A DNA stretch of 41,373 bases, taken from a virus. Of this stretch, positions 29,590 through 38,856 are shown piece after piece (the stretch's first letter is position 1; the number at the start of each line of letters is the position of its first letter). The stretch is from positions 1 through 41,373 of the IMG/VR virus record IMGVR_UViG_3300049048_000065, one strand, 5' to 3'. The translations under genes and the position numbers were made by a program. The notes beneath the pieces are model-generated. The model was not told the DNA's origin, ran no database searches, and worked only from the letters and a program-made list of their open reading frames with translations.

Positions 29590-29933
29590 CAGCCCACCGC
29601 CCCGCCGGCCGTCGCCAGAATGTTGATGAACCCCGGGTCCTGCCCCGGCGCCACGGCATTGATGTTCAGTTCCGTCCCGCCGCGCACCCCGCGCCCCGAC
29701 ACGACTACCGCCCGCATGGCGTTGGTGATGGTCCGGGTCTGGCTGTTCTCCCGCACGTCGATCATCACGGGCTGGCGACCTTCGATCCGGTTGGAGACCG
29801 CGCTTTCAGAGCCCCGGAGATACTGGACGCGCGCCCAGACCGTGAAGCCTTCGGCCCATTCCCCCAAGGGGTCGCCGTTGGCGTCCACCGCCCGGCTGTC
29901 GAACCGGACACGGGCGTCCAGAACGTCAGGCAT
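29589..29933 (-). CDS. Head closure / head-tail adaptor protein
   Basis: 114 residues of SPP1 gp16/phage_H_T_join type: DARVRFDSRAVDANGDPLGE, then WARVQYLRGSE and VMIDVRENSQTRTITNAMRA. The order (connector, adaptor, gp10, DUF3168) is standard. Confidence 0.82.
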   Translation of the reverse strand: MPDVLDARVRFDSRAVDANGDPLGEWAEGFTVWARVQYLRGSESAVSNRIEGRQPVMIDVRENSQTRTITNAMRAVVVSGRGVRGGTELNINAVAPGQDPGFINILATAGGAVG

Positions 29934-30102
29934 CGGCTTCCGGCTTCGGCGGCGACTTCACTTCCTTGGCGACACCCTCGGCCACCATCGCCTCGCCCCA
30001 CGCCCGCTTGACCGTGTATTCCTGCCCGTCGAGGTATTTCACCGCCATGCGGCGCTCCTCCGCAGGCACGAAGTTGTGCGTCTTGAGCATCTTGATCCGC
30101 AT
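29926..30102 (-). CDS. Internal in-frame gene, 58-residue small head protein
   Basis: ATG 30102 is preceded by CCGGAGGCGACG, a near-ideal ribosome site within the 256-codon frame. The product has a basic N-terminus, KYLDGQEYTVKRAWGEAMVA and a Lys/Pro/Glu tail. Both size and the VAEGVA pattern echo the 63-residue protein upstream of the connector gene. Likely translated separately. Confidence 0.6.
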   Translation of the reverse strand: MRIKMLKTHNFVPAEERRMAVKYLDGQEYTVKRAWGEAMVAEGVAKEVKSPPKPEADA

Positions 30103-30696
30103 CGTCGCCTCCGGGGCTCGTCTGATCCGCTGTTTCGTCTGCGCCGGCCCGAGCCCAAGGCTCGCCAGCCACTCCTCGTCCGGCCGCCCGAACAGGTCCG
30201 CGGTCCAGCCGGATATCGACCGGATTGGAGCGCCCTCGGCCTTGGCCTTGAGCGCCGCCTCCCGGTAATGGTCCGCCATCTTCCAGGCGCCGGGTGTTTG
30301 GAAGTGTCCGGCCTCGCGCTCGAGAGGCACGCCGCAGAGGATGACGCCGGCGCAGCCCAGCACCTCAAGGGCCAGTTGCGCCGCGAACAGGCCGGATGAG
30401 CCGTTCCACCGTTGGCGGTAGGGCTCCGTCCCGGAAACCGCCTTCCTGCCGGCGTAGACCAGCGCCCGATAGTCCGTATTGAGCCGCGCCCGGGCCCGTT
30501 CCTCGCGCCACGGCTCGAAGAGTTCGGGGTGCAGCGTCACCCAAGCGTCGATGTCGCCACCGAAGAGCCGCCCGGCGTGGTTGGTGGCGATTACCTCGTG
30601 AGCGCGATCTCCGACGAGCGCCTGCGCCGCCGCAAACTCCTCCCATACGGCAGGCGAGCCGCCGATGACGAGGCCGACCGCCCCTAGACCATCCAC
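29926..30696 (-). CDS. Probable fusion: Rossmann-like protein plus small head protein
   Basis: 256 residues from GTG 30696. Residues 1-195 (GLVIGGSPAVWEEFAAAQAL; VIATNHAGRLFGGDIDAWVT; GCAGVILCGVPLER) look like a nucleotide-binding or glycosyltransferase-like Rossmann fold, of unknown role. The last 58 residues (from MRIKMLKTHNFVP) resemble the small K-rich head protein at 31244-31435. No stop separates them, yet CCGGAGG sits five bases before ATG 30102, so the short form is probably also made. Unusual in a head-joining cluster. Confidence 0.7.
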   Translation of the reverse strand: MDGLGAVGLVIGGSPAVWEEFAAAQALVGDRAHEVIATNHAGRLFGGDIDAWVTLHPELFEPWREERARARLNTDYRALVYAGRKAVSGTEPYRQRWNGSSGLFAAQLALEVLGCAGVILCGVPLEREAGHFQTPGAWKMADHYREAALKAKAEGAPIRSISGWTADLFGRPDEEWLASLGLGPAQTKQRIRRAPEATMRIKMLKTHNFVPAEERRMAVKYLDGQEYTVKRAWGEAMVAEGVAKEVKSPPKPEADA

Positions 30697-31241
30697 GAGC
30701 GAAACTGGGCGAGGAGGGCCTGCGCCCCCATAGGCATTTCCTGCGCGGTCTGACCGATCACCACAGCGTCGCGGTTGCTGTACCAGTGCGCGACCATCAT
30801 CAGCACAGCCGAAATGACCGATTGCGGCACGGTCGGAAACCCAGCCACATAGCGGACCCGGACGCCCTCAGCATCGCCACGCAGGGTCGGCCACGAGGCG
30901 TTGTGAGCCAGCGCCACAACCCCGTCGTTCGTCAGAATGTACTGACCTTCCGCCAGCGTCTGCTCGGCGCCGTCGCTGTCGACGTACTTGATCGACGTCA
31001 CCGACTGGACCGGCCCGTAGGGCAAGCGCACCTCGGTGCCAAACACGTTCTGGCGCAGCTCCAGCGTCTGCGTCCAGATCGCGCGACCGAGGCTCCCCCG
31101 TGGTCCGTCGATGTGAGAGACCGCGGCGTCGACATACGCTTGGATCAGCGTGTCGTCGTCACTGAAGTCCACCCGCAGATGAGCCTTCACGGTGTCCAGA
31201 TCGATCGCGGGCGAGGGCGGGGTGACGACGACGACGCTCAT
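30684..31241 (-). CDS. Head-tail connector (HK97 gp6-like)
   Basis: 185 residues. IDLDTVKAHLRVDFSDDDTL, IQAYVDAAVSHID and AVLMMVAHWYSNRD are hallmarks of the gp6-like connector family (putative DNA-packaging protein). It binds the portal and forms the neck ring. Overlaps the next gene by 13 bases. Confidence 0.9.
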   Translation of the reverse strand: MSVVVVTPPSPAIDLDTVKAHLRVDFSDDDTLIQAYVDAAVSHIDGPRGSLGRAIWTQTLELRQNVFGTEVRLPYGPVQSVTSIKYVDSDGAEQTLAEGQYILTNDGVVALAHNASWPTLRGDAEGVRVRYVAGFPTVPQSVISAVLMMVAHWYSNRDAVVIGQTAQEMPMGAQALLAQFRSWMV

Positions 31242-31243
31242 CG

Positions 31244-31435
31244 TCAGGCCTTCTTGTTCGCGGCCTTCGGCTCGGCCTTGTTCTTCGGCGCGGCCTCGGC
31301 CTTCTCCTTCATCGGCTCCAGCACGCCGTTGGCGACGAGGTGCTTCACCGTGCCGGCGGCGACCTCGCGGGTCATCCCGGGCATGTACATGCGGTCGCCG
31401 AGGTGCTGGCGACGAACCTTGAACTTGTCGGACAT
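31244..31435 (-). CDS. Small Lys/Ala-rich head protein, 63 residues
   Basis: AAGGAGG before the ATG. VRRQHLGDRMYMPGMTREVA and TVKHLVANGVLEP then a Lys/Ala/Pro tail. Proteins like this are common between capsid and connector genes; a role in head stability is possible. Related in pattern to the 58-residue internal product downstream. Confidence 0.72.
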   Translation of the reverse strand: MSDKFKVRRQHLGDRMYMPGMTREVAAGTVKHLVANGVLEPMKEKAEAAPKNKAEPKAANKKA

Positions 31436-31469
31436 TGGGGCCTCCTTGCGGATCGACCCCTGCGGCCGA

Positions 31470-32093
31470 TCAGATCAGGTGGGTGCGCTTGGCACTTTTT
31501 CGGATGTTCTCTGTCGCCCAGAGGGGGCGGAGGTTCGTCAGCGCCCACGCGGCCTTAAAGCCGGGGCAGTCTGGCGTGGTGAATTCGAAACTTGACACCG
31601 GCACGATGTGGTCGATGTGCCATTGACCGCGATTAGCCCAACTCATGCCGGGCAGAAACTGGCGCTCTAGATGAGCGATTAGGTCGGCGACGGTGAAGCC
31701 CGCTAGGGCTTCCCATGAGCGGCCGGCCTTGCCGCTTCCTAAGCTGTTCTTGATCCCCGCCGACATCCGCTCGTGAAGCGAGACGGCTGGCAGGCGCTCT
31801 CGCCGCTCCTTGTTCCGGGCCGACTGATAGGCGATTACCCTCGCCCTTTGGGAGGGCAGGTAGTCACGCGCCGAAAGGGCTGTGCATGGCGGGCAGTAGA
31901 ACTGTCGTTTGTGGGTCTTCGTGAACGGCGCGCCGCACTCCTTACAGACCATCGCCGCTCCGATGATTGAGGCTCCCGCCCTCGCCCTCTTCTGTCGCCG
32001 CCACTCATTGTAGCAGACCGTCCCGCAGGTTGTTGCCTTCGGAGACCGTCCGACGATGGGGTTGCTACAGACAGAACAAGGGCGGGAAATCAC
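31470..32093 (-). CDS. HNH endonuclease with zinc fingers (homing-type)
   Basis: 207 residues. N-terminal Cys motifs (RPCSVCSNPI; VCKECGAPF ... FYCPPC) precede an HNH block (WHIDHIVPVSSF then LTNLRPLWATENIRK). It is wedged between capsid and connector genes, where no structural gene is expected, and its base composition is less GC-biased. Probably a free-standing homing endonuclease, cutting phage genomes that lack it. Confidence 0.85.
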   Translation of the reverse strand: MISRPCSVCSNPIVGRSPKATTCGTVCYNEWRRQKRARAGASIIGAAMVCKECGAPFTKTHKRQFYCPPCTALSARDYLPSQRARVIAYQSARNKERRERLPAVSLHERMSAGIKNSLGSGKAGRSWEALAGFTVADLIAHLERQFLPGMSWANRGQWHIDHIVPVSSFEFTTPDCPGFKAAWALTNLRPLWATENIRKSAKRTHLI

Positions 32094-32105
32094 CCCGTCA
32101 GGCTA

Positions 32106-33311
32106 CTACGAAACGCGCCCGAAATCACCGAAAATGAAGGCTTCCGGCCGGTACACGGCCAGGGCCAGACGCTCTTCGGCGAGGATGGTGACCAGGTTCT
32201 TCGTGAAGTCGTCGTTCACGTAGCCGGTCTCGACGCGAGCATCCCAGCGGTCGAACACCTGGGCGCCCAGCTTGAAGGCGCCGGTCAGGAACTTGTCGAC
32301 CGAGATCGCCTGCGTGGCCACGACCGGCAGGCTCCAGAGGGTCGGCGTGATCGTGCCCTGCGGGTTGCCGATGATGTACCGGCCCTCGCTGTCCTTCAGG
32401 GTCTCGATGAAGGCCCAGTCGGACGGGTGCATCACGTGGCCGGTCGCCGGGTACTCGGCCAGCGCCGCCTGCAGCATCGCCAGACGCATCAGGTCGATGC
32501 TGGTCGGCGAGGACAGGGTGATCGGAGCCGAGTAGGCCGTCGCCTGCGGGATGATCCCGTTCAGGTTCTGGCCGGTCCCGTCACCGTTCAGGAGCTGCTG
32601 CTCCTCGACGTAGGCCAGGCCGTACAGCAGGCGCTGGTCGATGGTCGACCGGAGTTGCGACACGTCGCTCAGGATCTGGCGCGAGGCCTTCATCCAGTGG
32701 GCGATGACCTTGGCCGAGGTGGTCTCGAGGTCGAACTTCAGGTCCGACTCCGGCTTGGCGGCGCCCTCGGCGACAGGGGCGGCCGAGTTGGTGAACCCGG
32801 TCTCCTTGACGTACTCGAGGGTCGAGCCGTCCATGCGGCCCTGCGAGAGCAGGTCGCGCACGGTCAGCCGGCGCTGCGGCAGCGGCAGGATGCCCGGCAG
32901 GCGGGTCTGGTTGACGGCGTCGCCGACCGAGCCCGCCGCGTCCGTCGTCGCCGACGTCAGGGTGGCCTTGATCTGCATGTCGCCGGCGCGGGCGCCCTTC
33001 GAGAAGCCCGACTCCTGGAAGGCCTTGAAGCCATCGGAGTTGATGAACTGCTCGCCGATCGACTGGACGGCTTCGTCGTCCGAGCCGCCGCCGCGCGCCA
33101 TCTTCTGCTCCAGCTCGTCGAGACGGGCCTTCGCTTCGTTCATGGCGGTCAGGGCGCCGTCGATGGTCTCCTTCTGGGAGGCCGAGGCGTCGACGCCCTT
33201 CTGGGCTTCGGCGACGGCCTTCTCGGCCAGCGCCTTCACGGTGTCGAGCTTCTGGTCGAAGTCCGACTTGAACTCGGCCGCCAGTTCGGCAGCGGTCTTT
33301 TGCTCGCTCAT
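32106..33311 (-). CDS. Major capsid protein, HK97 fold
   Basis: 401 residues. An N-terminal coiled scaffold-like delta region (about 1-105: LAAEFKSDFDQKLDTVKALA) precedes the mature capsid core (SATTDAAGSVGDAV; HWMKASRQILSDVSQLRSTI; GYVNDDFTKNLVTILAEERL). The viral protease encoded upstream should remove the delta region, probably shortly before IKATLTSA. GAAAGGAGC precedes the ATG. Confidence 0.95.
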   Translation of the reverse strand: MSEQKTAAELAAEFKSDFDQKLDTVKALAEKAVAEAQKGVDASASQKETIDGALTAMNEAKARLDELEQKMARGGGSDDEAVQSIGEQFINSDGFKAFQESGFSKGARAGDMQIKATLTSATTDAAGSVGDAVNQTRLPGILPLPQRRLTVRDLLSQGRMDGSTLEYVKETGFTNSAAPVAEGAAKPESDLKFDLETTSAKVIAHWMKASRQILSDVSQLRSTIDQRLLYGLAYVEEQQLLNGDGTGQNLNGIIPQATAYSAPITLSSPTSIDLMRLAMLQAALAEYPATGHVMHPSDWAFIETLKDSEGRYIIGNPQGTITPTLWSLPVVATQAISVDKFLTGAFKLGAQVFDRWDARVETGYVNDDFTKNLVTILAEERLALAVYRPEAFIFGDFGRVS

Positions 33312-33373
33312 GGCAAGCTCCTTTCGATTTTCAGAGGGGGGTGTGGAGCCTGCCGCCGAAGCGGTCAGGCGGG

Positions 33374-34057
33374 TTAGGCGCGCAGAGCCCGAAGGAACTC
33401 CAGCGCATCAACCGCCTTCGCCTCGGGCTCCCCCCGAAGACACGGCGTCGCCTTGGCGGCGATTGCCGCGGCAAGGCTCTTCGGGAACCCTGCTTCCCGC
33501 AGGTGCTCCTCGAACTGTCGGACGGTCGGCAGATCGCCGCCTTCCAGAATGCTCTTCACGTCGGTCACGCGAGCCGCCCGGCCCAGCGCTCCGAAGGTCA
33601 CGAGGCTGACCTCTCGCAGATCCAGCTTGAGCAGCCGCAGGACGCCTTGCTTGTCGTCGTGCGGGGCCGTCTGGACGGTCCGGTAGCCGATGGACAGTTC
33701 GTCCAGCGCCCCACCCTTGAGAAGGCCATACGCCTCGGCCGCCAGCTTCGACGCGTCCTTGAGGATGCGGCCCTTGACCCAGAGACCCTTGCTGTCCTCA
33801 GCCAGATCGTCCCAGACCCCGATGGGCTGGGTCGAGTCGTGCTGCCAGAGCATCTTGATCGAGCGGCCCTTGCGCTTCGACTCCACCAGAGATGCGGTGA
33901 ACGCGCCCGGCTCCACAACCTCGTTGTAGCTGTCGACCACGCCGAAGGCCGAGGCGTAACCCTCGATTACGCCGTCGTCTCCAACCGCCTTCACACCCAG
34001 CGGCAGGCCGCTGTTCTTCGTATCCAGCCCCGCGAGGCCGCTCTTGATCCGCAGCAT
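33374..34057 (-). CDS. HK97-type prohead protease
   Basis: 227 residues with IEGYASAFGVVDSYNEVV, the catalytic His73 (MLWQHDSTQPIG), Ser122 (DELSIGYRT) and the closing REVSLVTFGA motif of peptidase U35. It cuts the capsid delta region and itself during head maturation. Lies between portal and capsid. Confidence 0.94.
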   Translation of the reverse strand: MLRIKSGLAGLDTKNSGLPLGVKAVGDDGVIEGYASAFGVVDSYNEVVEPGAFTASLVESKRKGRSIKMLWQHDSTQPIGVWDDLAEDSKGLWVKGRILKDASKLAAEAYGLLKGGALDELSIGYRTVQTAPHDDKQGVLRLLKLDLREVSLVTFGALGRAARVTDVKSILEGGDLPTVRQFEEHLREAGFPKSLAAAIAAKATPCLRGEPEAKAVDALEFLRALRA

Positions 34058-35290
34058 CTAGGCCTCCTCGGCCGCAGGCGCCGGCGCTTGGCCGGCCTCA
34101 GTGATCGGGACGTTCTGCATCTGCATCCGGGGCGTGTCCCCGCCCTCCACAGGGGCCATGTTCTCCAGCGCCCGGACCTCGTTGATCGTCATCCACCCGT
34201 TGGTCAGCGCCGACTGATAGAAGGAGGCCCGGCCGCCGCTGTCGCCGCGAAGCAGCCCCTCCAGGTTGAACTCGATCCGGTAGCCCTGCGCCCGCTCCAC
34301 AGCGGTCAGCAGTTGCTTCTCCAGCGCCTGTTCGATCCGCTTCAGGCGCTTGCGGAGCGTGAATTTCACGAAGCCGATGGTCTGCTGCTCCAGACCCGTG
34401 CCCCAGCTCGTCGACTTCTCGGTGTGGCCAATCATGTGCGGCGGCACGCCGTAGAGCCGGCAGACTTCCTCGACGCTGAAAGCCCGGCTTTCCAGCATCT
34501 GAGCGTCTTCCGGGGTCATGGTGATCTGCTGCCACGACATGCCTTGCGCCAGCAGCATCGGGCGGCCGGCGTTCATGGCGCCGGAGAACTTCTCCCCGAG
34601 GCGGCGCTCGGTTTCGTCGAACTGCTCCTTCGTGAGCGGGCCGCCGGCGGTCAGCACGCCCGTCGATCGGACGCCGTTGGCGAACATCGACCCGGCCGCC
34701 TGATTGGCCGCCACCGAGAGGCCAAACACCTGCCGGCCATACGTCAGTGTCGAAAGACCGCCCAGCGGCGAACCGCCGAAACCGCGGACGTGGAGAACGC
34801 TCTCCTGCGGCTCGTCGTAGCTCTTGCCGTTCTCCGTCCAGCGGTAGCGAAGCGATCCGTTCGACATCCGGGTGACGGTCGGGTTCCAGACCGGATGAAG
34901 CGCCACCAGGCGCCCACCGGAGACCTCCTTGCGGGCGTGCATGTTGCCGCGCAACTCCAGCGCCGCGACGCCGCCCTCCCAGAAGTCCATCGCCGTCTGG
35001 TCGTAGTTCGGGCTGTCGTGGAGGATCCGGTAGAGCGGGTGATCCCGCGCCACTTCCCGCCGGCCCTTGGCGTCGGTCCGGTAGACCATCAGCGGCAGCG
35101 ACGCGATCGTGCCCGCCAGCAGGTTCACGCAGGCCCACGCCGCCGACAGCGCCAGCACTGACGACTCGGTGACGTCCGCCCCCGAATAGGTGCGCTCCAC
35201 CGGCCAGCCGTCCGGCTCTGTCAGGTTTAGAACCCGGACGACCGGCTCGGCCGACTTCCGGCCGAAGGGCCACAGCGCCTTCAGGTTCAT
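34058..35290 (-). CDS. Portal protein, HK97 type
   Basis: 410 residues from ATG 35290 ([13 protein letters not shown]), overlapping the terminase stop by [44 protein letters not shown] and [20 protein letters not shown] are diagnostic of the phage_portal family. It forms the dodecamer through which DNA enters. The longer frame adds 61 unrelated Arg-rich residues. Confidence 0.95.
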   Translation of the reverse strand: MNLKALWPFGRKSAEPVVRVLNLTEPDGWPVERTYSGADVTESSVLALSAAWACVNLLAGTIASLPLMVYRTDAKGRREVARDHPLYRILHDSPNYDQTAMDFWEGGVAALELRGNMHARKEVSGGRLVALHPVWNPTVTRMSNGSLRYRWTENGKSYDEPQESVLHVRGFGGSPLGGLSTLTYGRQVFGLSVAANQAAGSMFANGVRSTGVLTAGGPLTKEQFDETERRLGEKFSGAMNAGRPMLLAQGMSWQQITMTPEDAQMLESRAFSVEEVCRLYGVPPHMIGHTEKSTSWGTGLEQQTIGFVKFTLRKRLKRIEQALEKQLLTAVERAQGYRIEFNLEGLLRGDSGGRASFYQSALTNGWMTINEVRALENMAPVEGGDTPRMQMQNVPITEAGQAPAPAAEEA

Positions 35291-36975
35291 CCCTGAACCC
35301 CCAGGCTGGCGAGGTAGTCGTTCCATCCCGCCCCCTTCGGCTCTGGGTTCCGGCTCATCAGCATGGCCGCGTTGAACATCGCCACGAGCGGGTCGATCTT
35401 GGCCCGGCCGGCGCTCTGCTTCGTGATCAGCACGGCGCCGCCCCGGACCTCGGCCTTCGCGTTGCCGACGCACCAGGCCATCAGGCGAGAGCCCGAATGC
35501 CAGAAGGTGCCGTTCTTGAGCTTGATCTCCGTCCCCCAGGTCGCCGGCGACAGGGCCGAGCCCTGACGGACCGCCGCGAGCATCTCGCCCTCGATGTTCC
35601 GCTCGGCCAGTTCGTCGATCAGCGCCGCCACACCGTAGGGGTCCAGCCCGACCCCGTGCTTCTCGGGCAGGAGGCCCGCGAGCATCACCTGTTCGACCGC
35701 TTCCGCCGCCTGCCGGACCGGCTCCATCGGATCAGAGCAGATCACCAGATCGCCCGATCGCTCGAAGTCCCGCAGCACGGAGGCGATGTCCTTGCGGCGC
35801 TCCAGAACGACGTCGTGGGCCCAGCCCTTCGACCAGTTCAGCCAGTCTCGGGTCTTCCTGCAGCGTCCGATCACCGAGAGGCCGAACAGGTCGTCCAGAC
35901 CGCCGCCGTCGATCCCGCACGTCGCGACCTCCGACCGCTCCAGCAGTTCCTCCAGCGAGACCAGCGTGGGGTCCGCGGCGCCTTCCCAGTAGTCGGCCCC
36001 GCCCCAGCGGTTGTTCGACAGCCGGAGCCCGATCTCGACGTTCAGATGCTTGGCGAGGAATACCTGCCGCTCGCCGCCCGTCGCGTCCGCCACCTTGCGG
36101 AGCTCGTCCTCCAGCCACTCCAGATCGACCGAGCGACCGAGGTTCGGGTTCGTGATGTAGAAGTTCGCCGGGTCCAGATAGGCCTCGGCTTCGATCATCT
36201 CCGGCGGGAACTCGTAGATCACCGGCAGGAACCGCGGATCGACCACCTCGCCGTCGCGGACCCGCCGCGCATAGTCCAGCTTCGCCTTGAACACGCCCGC
36301 CGGCTCTTCGTCGGCCTGCGTCGACAGGTAGATGACGAAGCCCTCAGGCCGCGAGACCAGACCGCCAGTCGCCTCACGGAGCATCGCGTCGGCCTTCGGC
36401 TTCTTGCCGAAGATCCAGAGCTCATCCACCAGGACGAACGCTGCCTTCTTGCCCGACACCGTGTCCGCGTCGGCCGCGACGACCTTCAGAACTGCCCGGG
36501 TGCCCCGGTGAGTGATCGTCCGGGTGTGCTCCTGGACGTGCAGCAGGTCCGAAAGCTCGTCGTCGACCCGGATCATGTCCCGGGCCGGGTGGAAGGCGTT
36601 GTTGGCCACCTCCAGCGTAGGAGCCAGAAGGAGCAGCTCCGCCGAGTGCCGCCAGTTGCGGATCAGCGCCGTGAGCATGATCCCGGCGGCGACCGTGCTC
36701 TTGGCGTTCTTCTTCGAGATCAGCAGGAAGAACTCACGGATCAGCCGCCGGCCTTCCTCCGCGTCGTAGGCGCCGAAGATCGCCGCAACGAAGTCGAACA
36801 CCCACTGCTCGCAGGCCTCGCCGAACGTCGGCTGGCCTGGCGCATCGACGATCCGCAGCGACTTGAACACGTCCAGCGCCGCCGCCGCCTCGTCGGCGAA
36901 CAACGGAGAGGGGATCAGGGACCGCCGCGCGACGATCCGGGCCTGCCAGTCGGGACAGGCCGTCGACCACTCCAT
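35287..36975 (-). CDS. terL: Terminase large subunit
   Basis: 562 residues. The ATPase carries a deviant Walker A (SKKNAKST, about 87-94) and Walker B FVLVDEL (about 180-186). The nuclease has Asp in [15 protein letters not shown] and [14 protein letters not shown]. This is the Terminase_1/HK97-like form. It powers packaging and cuts the concatemer. Confidence 0.95.
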   Translation of the reverse strand: MEWSTACPDWQARIVARRSLIPSPLFADEAAAALDVFKSLRIVDAPGQPTFGEACEQWVFDFVAAIFGAYDAEEGRRLIREFFLLISKKNAKSTVAAGIMLTALIRNWRHSAELLLLAPTLEVANNAFHPARDMIRVDDELSDLLHVQEHTRTITHRGTRAVLKVVAADADTVSGKKAAFVLVDELWIFGKKPKADAMLREATGGLVSRPEGFVIYLSTQADEEPAGVFKAKLDYARRVRDGEVVDPRFLPVIYEFPPEMIEAEAYLDPANFYITNPNLGRSVDLEWLEDELRKVADATGGERQVFLAKHLNVEIGLRLSNNRWGGADYWEGAADPTLVSLEELLERSEVATCGIDGGGLDDLFGLSVIGRCRKTRDWLNWSKGWAHDVVLERRKDIASVLRDFERSGDLVICSDPMEPVRQAAEAVEQVMLAGLLPEKHGVGLDPYGVAALIDELAERNIEGEMLAAVRQGSALSPATWGTEIKLKNGTFWHSGSRLMAWCVGNAKAEVRGGAVLITKQSAGRAKIDPLVAMFNAAMLMSRNPEPKGAGWNDYLASLGVQG

Positions 36976-36981
36976 CGGACG

Positions 36982-37554
36982 TTACTGGACCAGCCGAAGC
37001 GGCGGGGAGGGAGCGGAGAACCGGCCTCCGCTCTGAGCGACTTGCTCGCCTCGCTTTTGCCGCTCGGCCTTCACGCCGGCCGGCGCGCCTGACTCAGCGA
37101 GAGTCTTGGCCGCGGTCGCCAGCGCCTTCAGGACGTCCGAACGCTGCTTCAACGACACTGCCTGCATCAGGGCCTCGCGCTGATTGCCCGGGTCGCCGCT
37201 GTCGGTCGCCGCGACGATCATCGACTCGAGCTCCCCCTGCCGGGTCGTCGTCGCGTCCAACTCGTCCATCAGTCGCATGACCAGGTTGCGCCCGCGTCCG
37301 ACGATGGCTTCCGGCGTGGTGTTCTCCGGCGTCAGGACGGTGCCGACGTAAACCTTCTCGGGCTCCGCGTTCGTAGTCTCCGGGCGCGAACCTTCCTGCG
37401 AACCGGGACGCTCCCAGCCTCCAGCCTTCGCCTTCTTGCGGATCGCGGTCTCGCTGATCCCGTACCAGCGGGCGATCTCCCGCACAGACATAGGGCTCGT
37501 GCGGTAGTCGCGCTCGATCTCGGCCCAGTCGACGGGCTTTCTGTCGTCGGCCAT
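36982..37554 (-). CDS. terS: Terminase small subunit
   Basis: 190 residues from ATG 37554 (MADDRKPVDWAE). HTH near the N-terminus (SVREIARWYGISETAIRKKA), a coiled middle and a tail with KALATAAKTLAESG. Recognises the packaging start. The longer frame adds residues with no homology signal. Seven bases from terL. Confidence 0.87.
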   Translation of the reverse strand: MADDRKPVDWAEIERDYRTSPMSVREIARWYGISETAIRKKAKAGGWERPGSQEGSRPETTNAEPEKVYVGTVLTPENTTPEAIVGRGRNLVMRLMDELDATTTRQGELESMIVAATDSGDPGNQREALMQAVSLKQRSDVLKALATAAKTLAESGAPAGVKAERQKRGEQVAQSGGRFSAPSPPLRLVQ

Positions 37555-37679
37555 GAGGGGCTCCCGCCGGCCCGGTTCGCAGGTGCAAACTCCCAGCCGG
37601 GATTTAATCTCTGAATGGGAGGGCGGCGGGTCGGAGAGAGACGGCCGATCCGAAGTCTCGACCACCCCCCCCAATGGCC
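37555..37679. other. 125-bp gap between HNH and terS, candidate cos/pac region
   Basis: Non-coding, directly upstream of the small terminase gene, where HK97-like phages carry the packaging site. GC-rich with a C7 run (plus strand 37665-37671). I see no clear dyad that would define a cohesive end. Confidence 0.3.
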
Positions 37680-38060
37680 TCAGTCCCACACCCCTCGGTG
37701 ATGCAGGCTGGACTGCTCTTCCTTCTGGATCAGGCTGTCGTGAACCGCCTTGGTGACGGTCTCGACGTTCGCCTCATCGAAGAACAGGGCGCGGTTCCCG
37801 CGATGGGGCTTCTTGTGGTTCGCGACCGGACTGTTCGGGGCCGGGTGCTTGCCGGCGCAGAGCTCGCCCGTCCGCTGGCAGATGTAGCCGTCGCGGGCGA
37901 AGACCCGGAGGCGAAGCGCCTTCCATGCTGCTGTGTCGTACCAGGCTCGCCAGCTTGCCTCCTGCCTGAAGCGCTTAGGGCTGGTCGTCTGGTGAGGCGG
38001 GCGGCCGATGCGGGCGGGGGCCGACCCGATGCGGGGCGGTAGCGATGAGAGCTTGGCCAC
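37680..38060 (-). CDS. Packaging-associated HNH endonuclease
   Basis: 126 residues. WKALRLRVFARDGYICQRTG, then SPVANHKKPHRGN and FFDEANVETVTKAVHD form a compact HNH finger of the HK97 gp74 type. In that group the HNH protein works with terminase to cut cos or mature DNA. Lies immediately before terS. Confidence 0.9.
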   Translation of the reverse strand: MAKLSSLPPRIGSAPARIGRPPHQTTSPKRFRQEASWRAWYDTAAWKALRLRVFARDGYICQRTGELCAGKHPAPNSPVANHKKPHRGNRALFFDEANVETVTKAVHDSLIQKEEQSSLHHRGVWD

Positions 38061-38149
38061 CTCGCCTCCGTGTGTCTCGCTTCACCCTGTTTCCCTGAGC
38101 TGGCCGTTGGAGAACCGCAGAACACAGACGGGAGGGTGCGGAAACGACG

Positions 38150-38181
38150 ACAGGCCCGACCGGGTTAGGGTGCGGGCCTGT
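38150..38181. terminator. Hairpin between GIY-YIG and HNH genes
   Basis: ACAGGCCCG (38150-38158) pairs perfectly with CGGGCCTGT (38173-38181), a nine-pair stem. No clean U-run follows on either strand. It shares the AGGCCCG/CGGGCCT core with the two hairpins near 15.5-15.8 kb. Possible partial terminator between early and late leftward genes. Confidence 0.6.
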
Positions 38182-38211
38182 CTCTTGGCGCATGACGCCA
38201 CGTTGGTCTTT

Positions 38212-38856
38212 CTATGCGGCCGTTTGCTGGGATTTGTCAAGGAACTCCTTGTAGCGGGCGTTCTCGATCTTCACCCAGATCTTCACCAGTCCGTTCAGCG
38301 CCTTTATGAGGCTGGCCTCCGCCTGTCGGGCCAGCCCCGGCTTGCGGTAGAGGGCGTGGCTGATGTCCCGGTTCTCCACGATGACCTGCTGGAACATGAT
38401 GTAGGCCGCCTGCCCAACCTCCTCCAGCAAGGCGCGGTTCACCCGAGCGATGAACGCTTTCTGCGTCAGGTCGTTCGCGGTGTTTCGGTAGCGGGTCACA
38501 ATGTCCAGCGACCGGGAAGGGTGGTCGGTCAGGTTGTAGCAGACGTTCGTGCTGAACCAATCGGCGCGCTCTCGGGAGATCAGATACTGCGACGCCACCG
38601 AGTCCAGGCTGGACTTGAGAACCGGCAGCGGCACGTCGAACCACTCGCCCCTCACGCGCCGCTCATCGAACTGCTCGTGCACAATCTGCTCAATCGTCGG
38701 CGCGACAGTCCATGGAACCGACACGCTGTGATGGATCGCGAGTTGCTGCCAGTTTCCCATCTGGAGGCTGCACAGACGACTCTTGATGTTCGTCGCGTGT
38801 CCGATCTTGATGGGGCCTGTTTCCGGGCCGATCAGGTAGACGTAGCCAAGTCGCAT
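38212..38856 (-). CDS. GIY-YIG nuclease (T5orf172/MUG113-like)
   Basis: 214 residues. RLGYVYLIGPETGPIKIGHA is the GIY-YIG-like opening, with an Arg in KSRLCSLQMGNW and the Glu in RRVRGEWFDV. The C-terminal two thirds are helical. It overlaps the end of the DUF6456 gene by 25 bases and has composition less GC-rich than neighbours, fitting a mobile or host-DNA-degrading nuclease. Confidence 0.82.
   Translation of the reverse strand: MRLGYVYLIGPETGPIKIGHATNIKSRLCSLQMGNWQQLAIHHSVSVPWTVAPTIEQIVHEQFDERRVRGEWFDVPLPVLKSSLDSVASQYLISRERADWFSTNVCYNLTDHPSRSLDIVTRYRNTANDLTQKAFIARVNRALLEEVGQAAYIMFQQVIVENRDISHALYRKPGLARQAEASLIKALNGLVKIWVKIENARYKEFLDKSQQTAA

Noticed and set aside
33353-33364. Small UUCG-loop hairpin between protease and capsid genes
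   Set aside because: Only four pairs and no U-run follows, so I do not call a terminator.
33341-35161. 606-codon plus-strand frame opposite portal and protease
   Set aside because: Antisense shadow of two strongly supported structural genes.
35497-37092. 531-codon plus-strand frame opposite the terminase
   Set aside because: Antisense shadow. The terminase motifs are on the minus strand.
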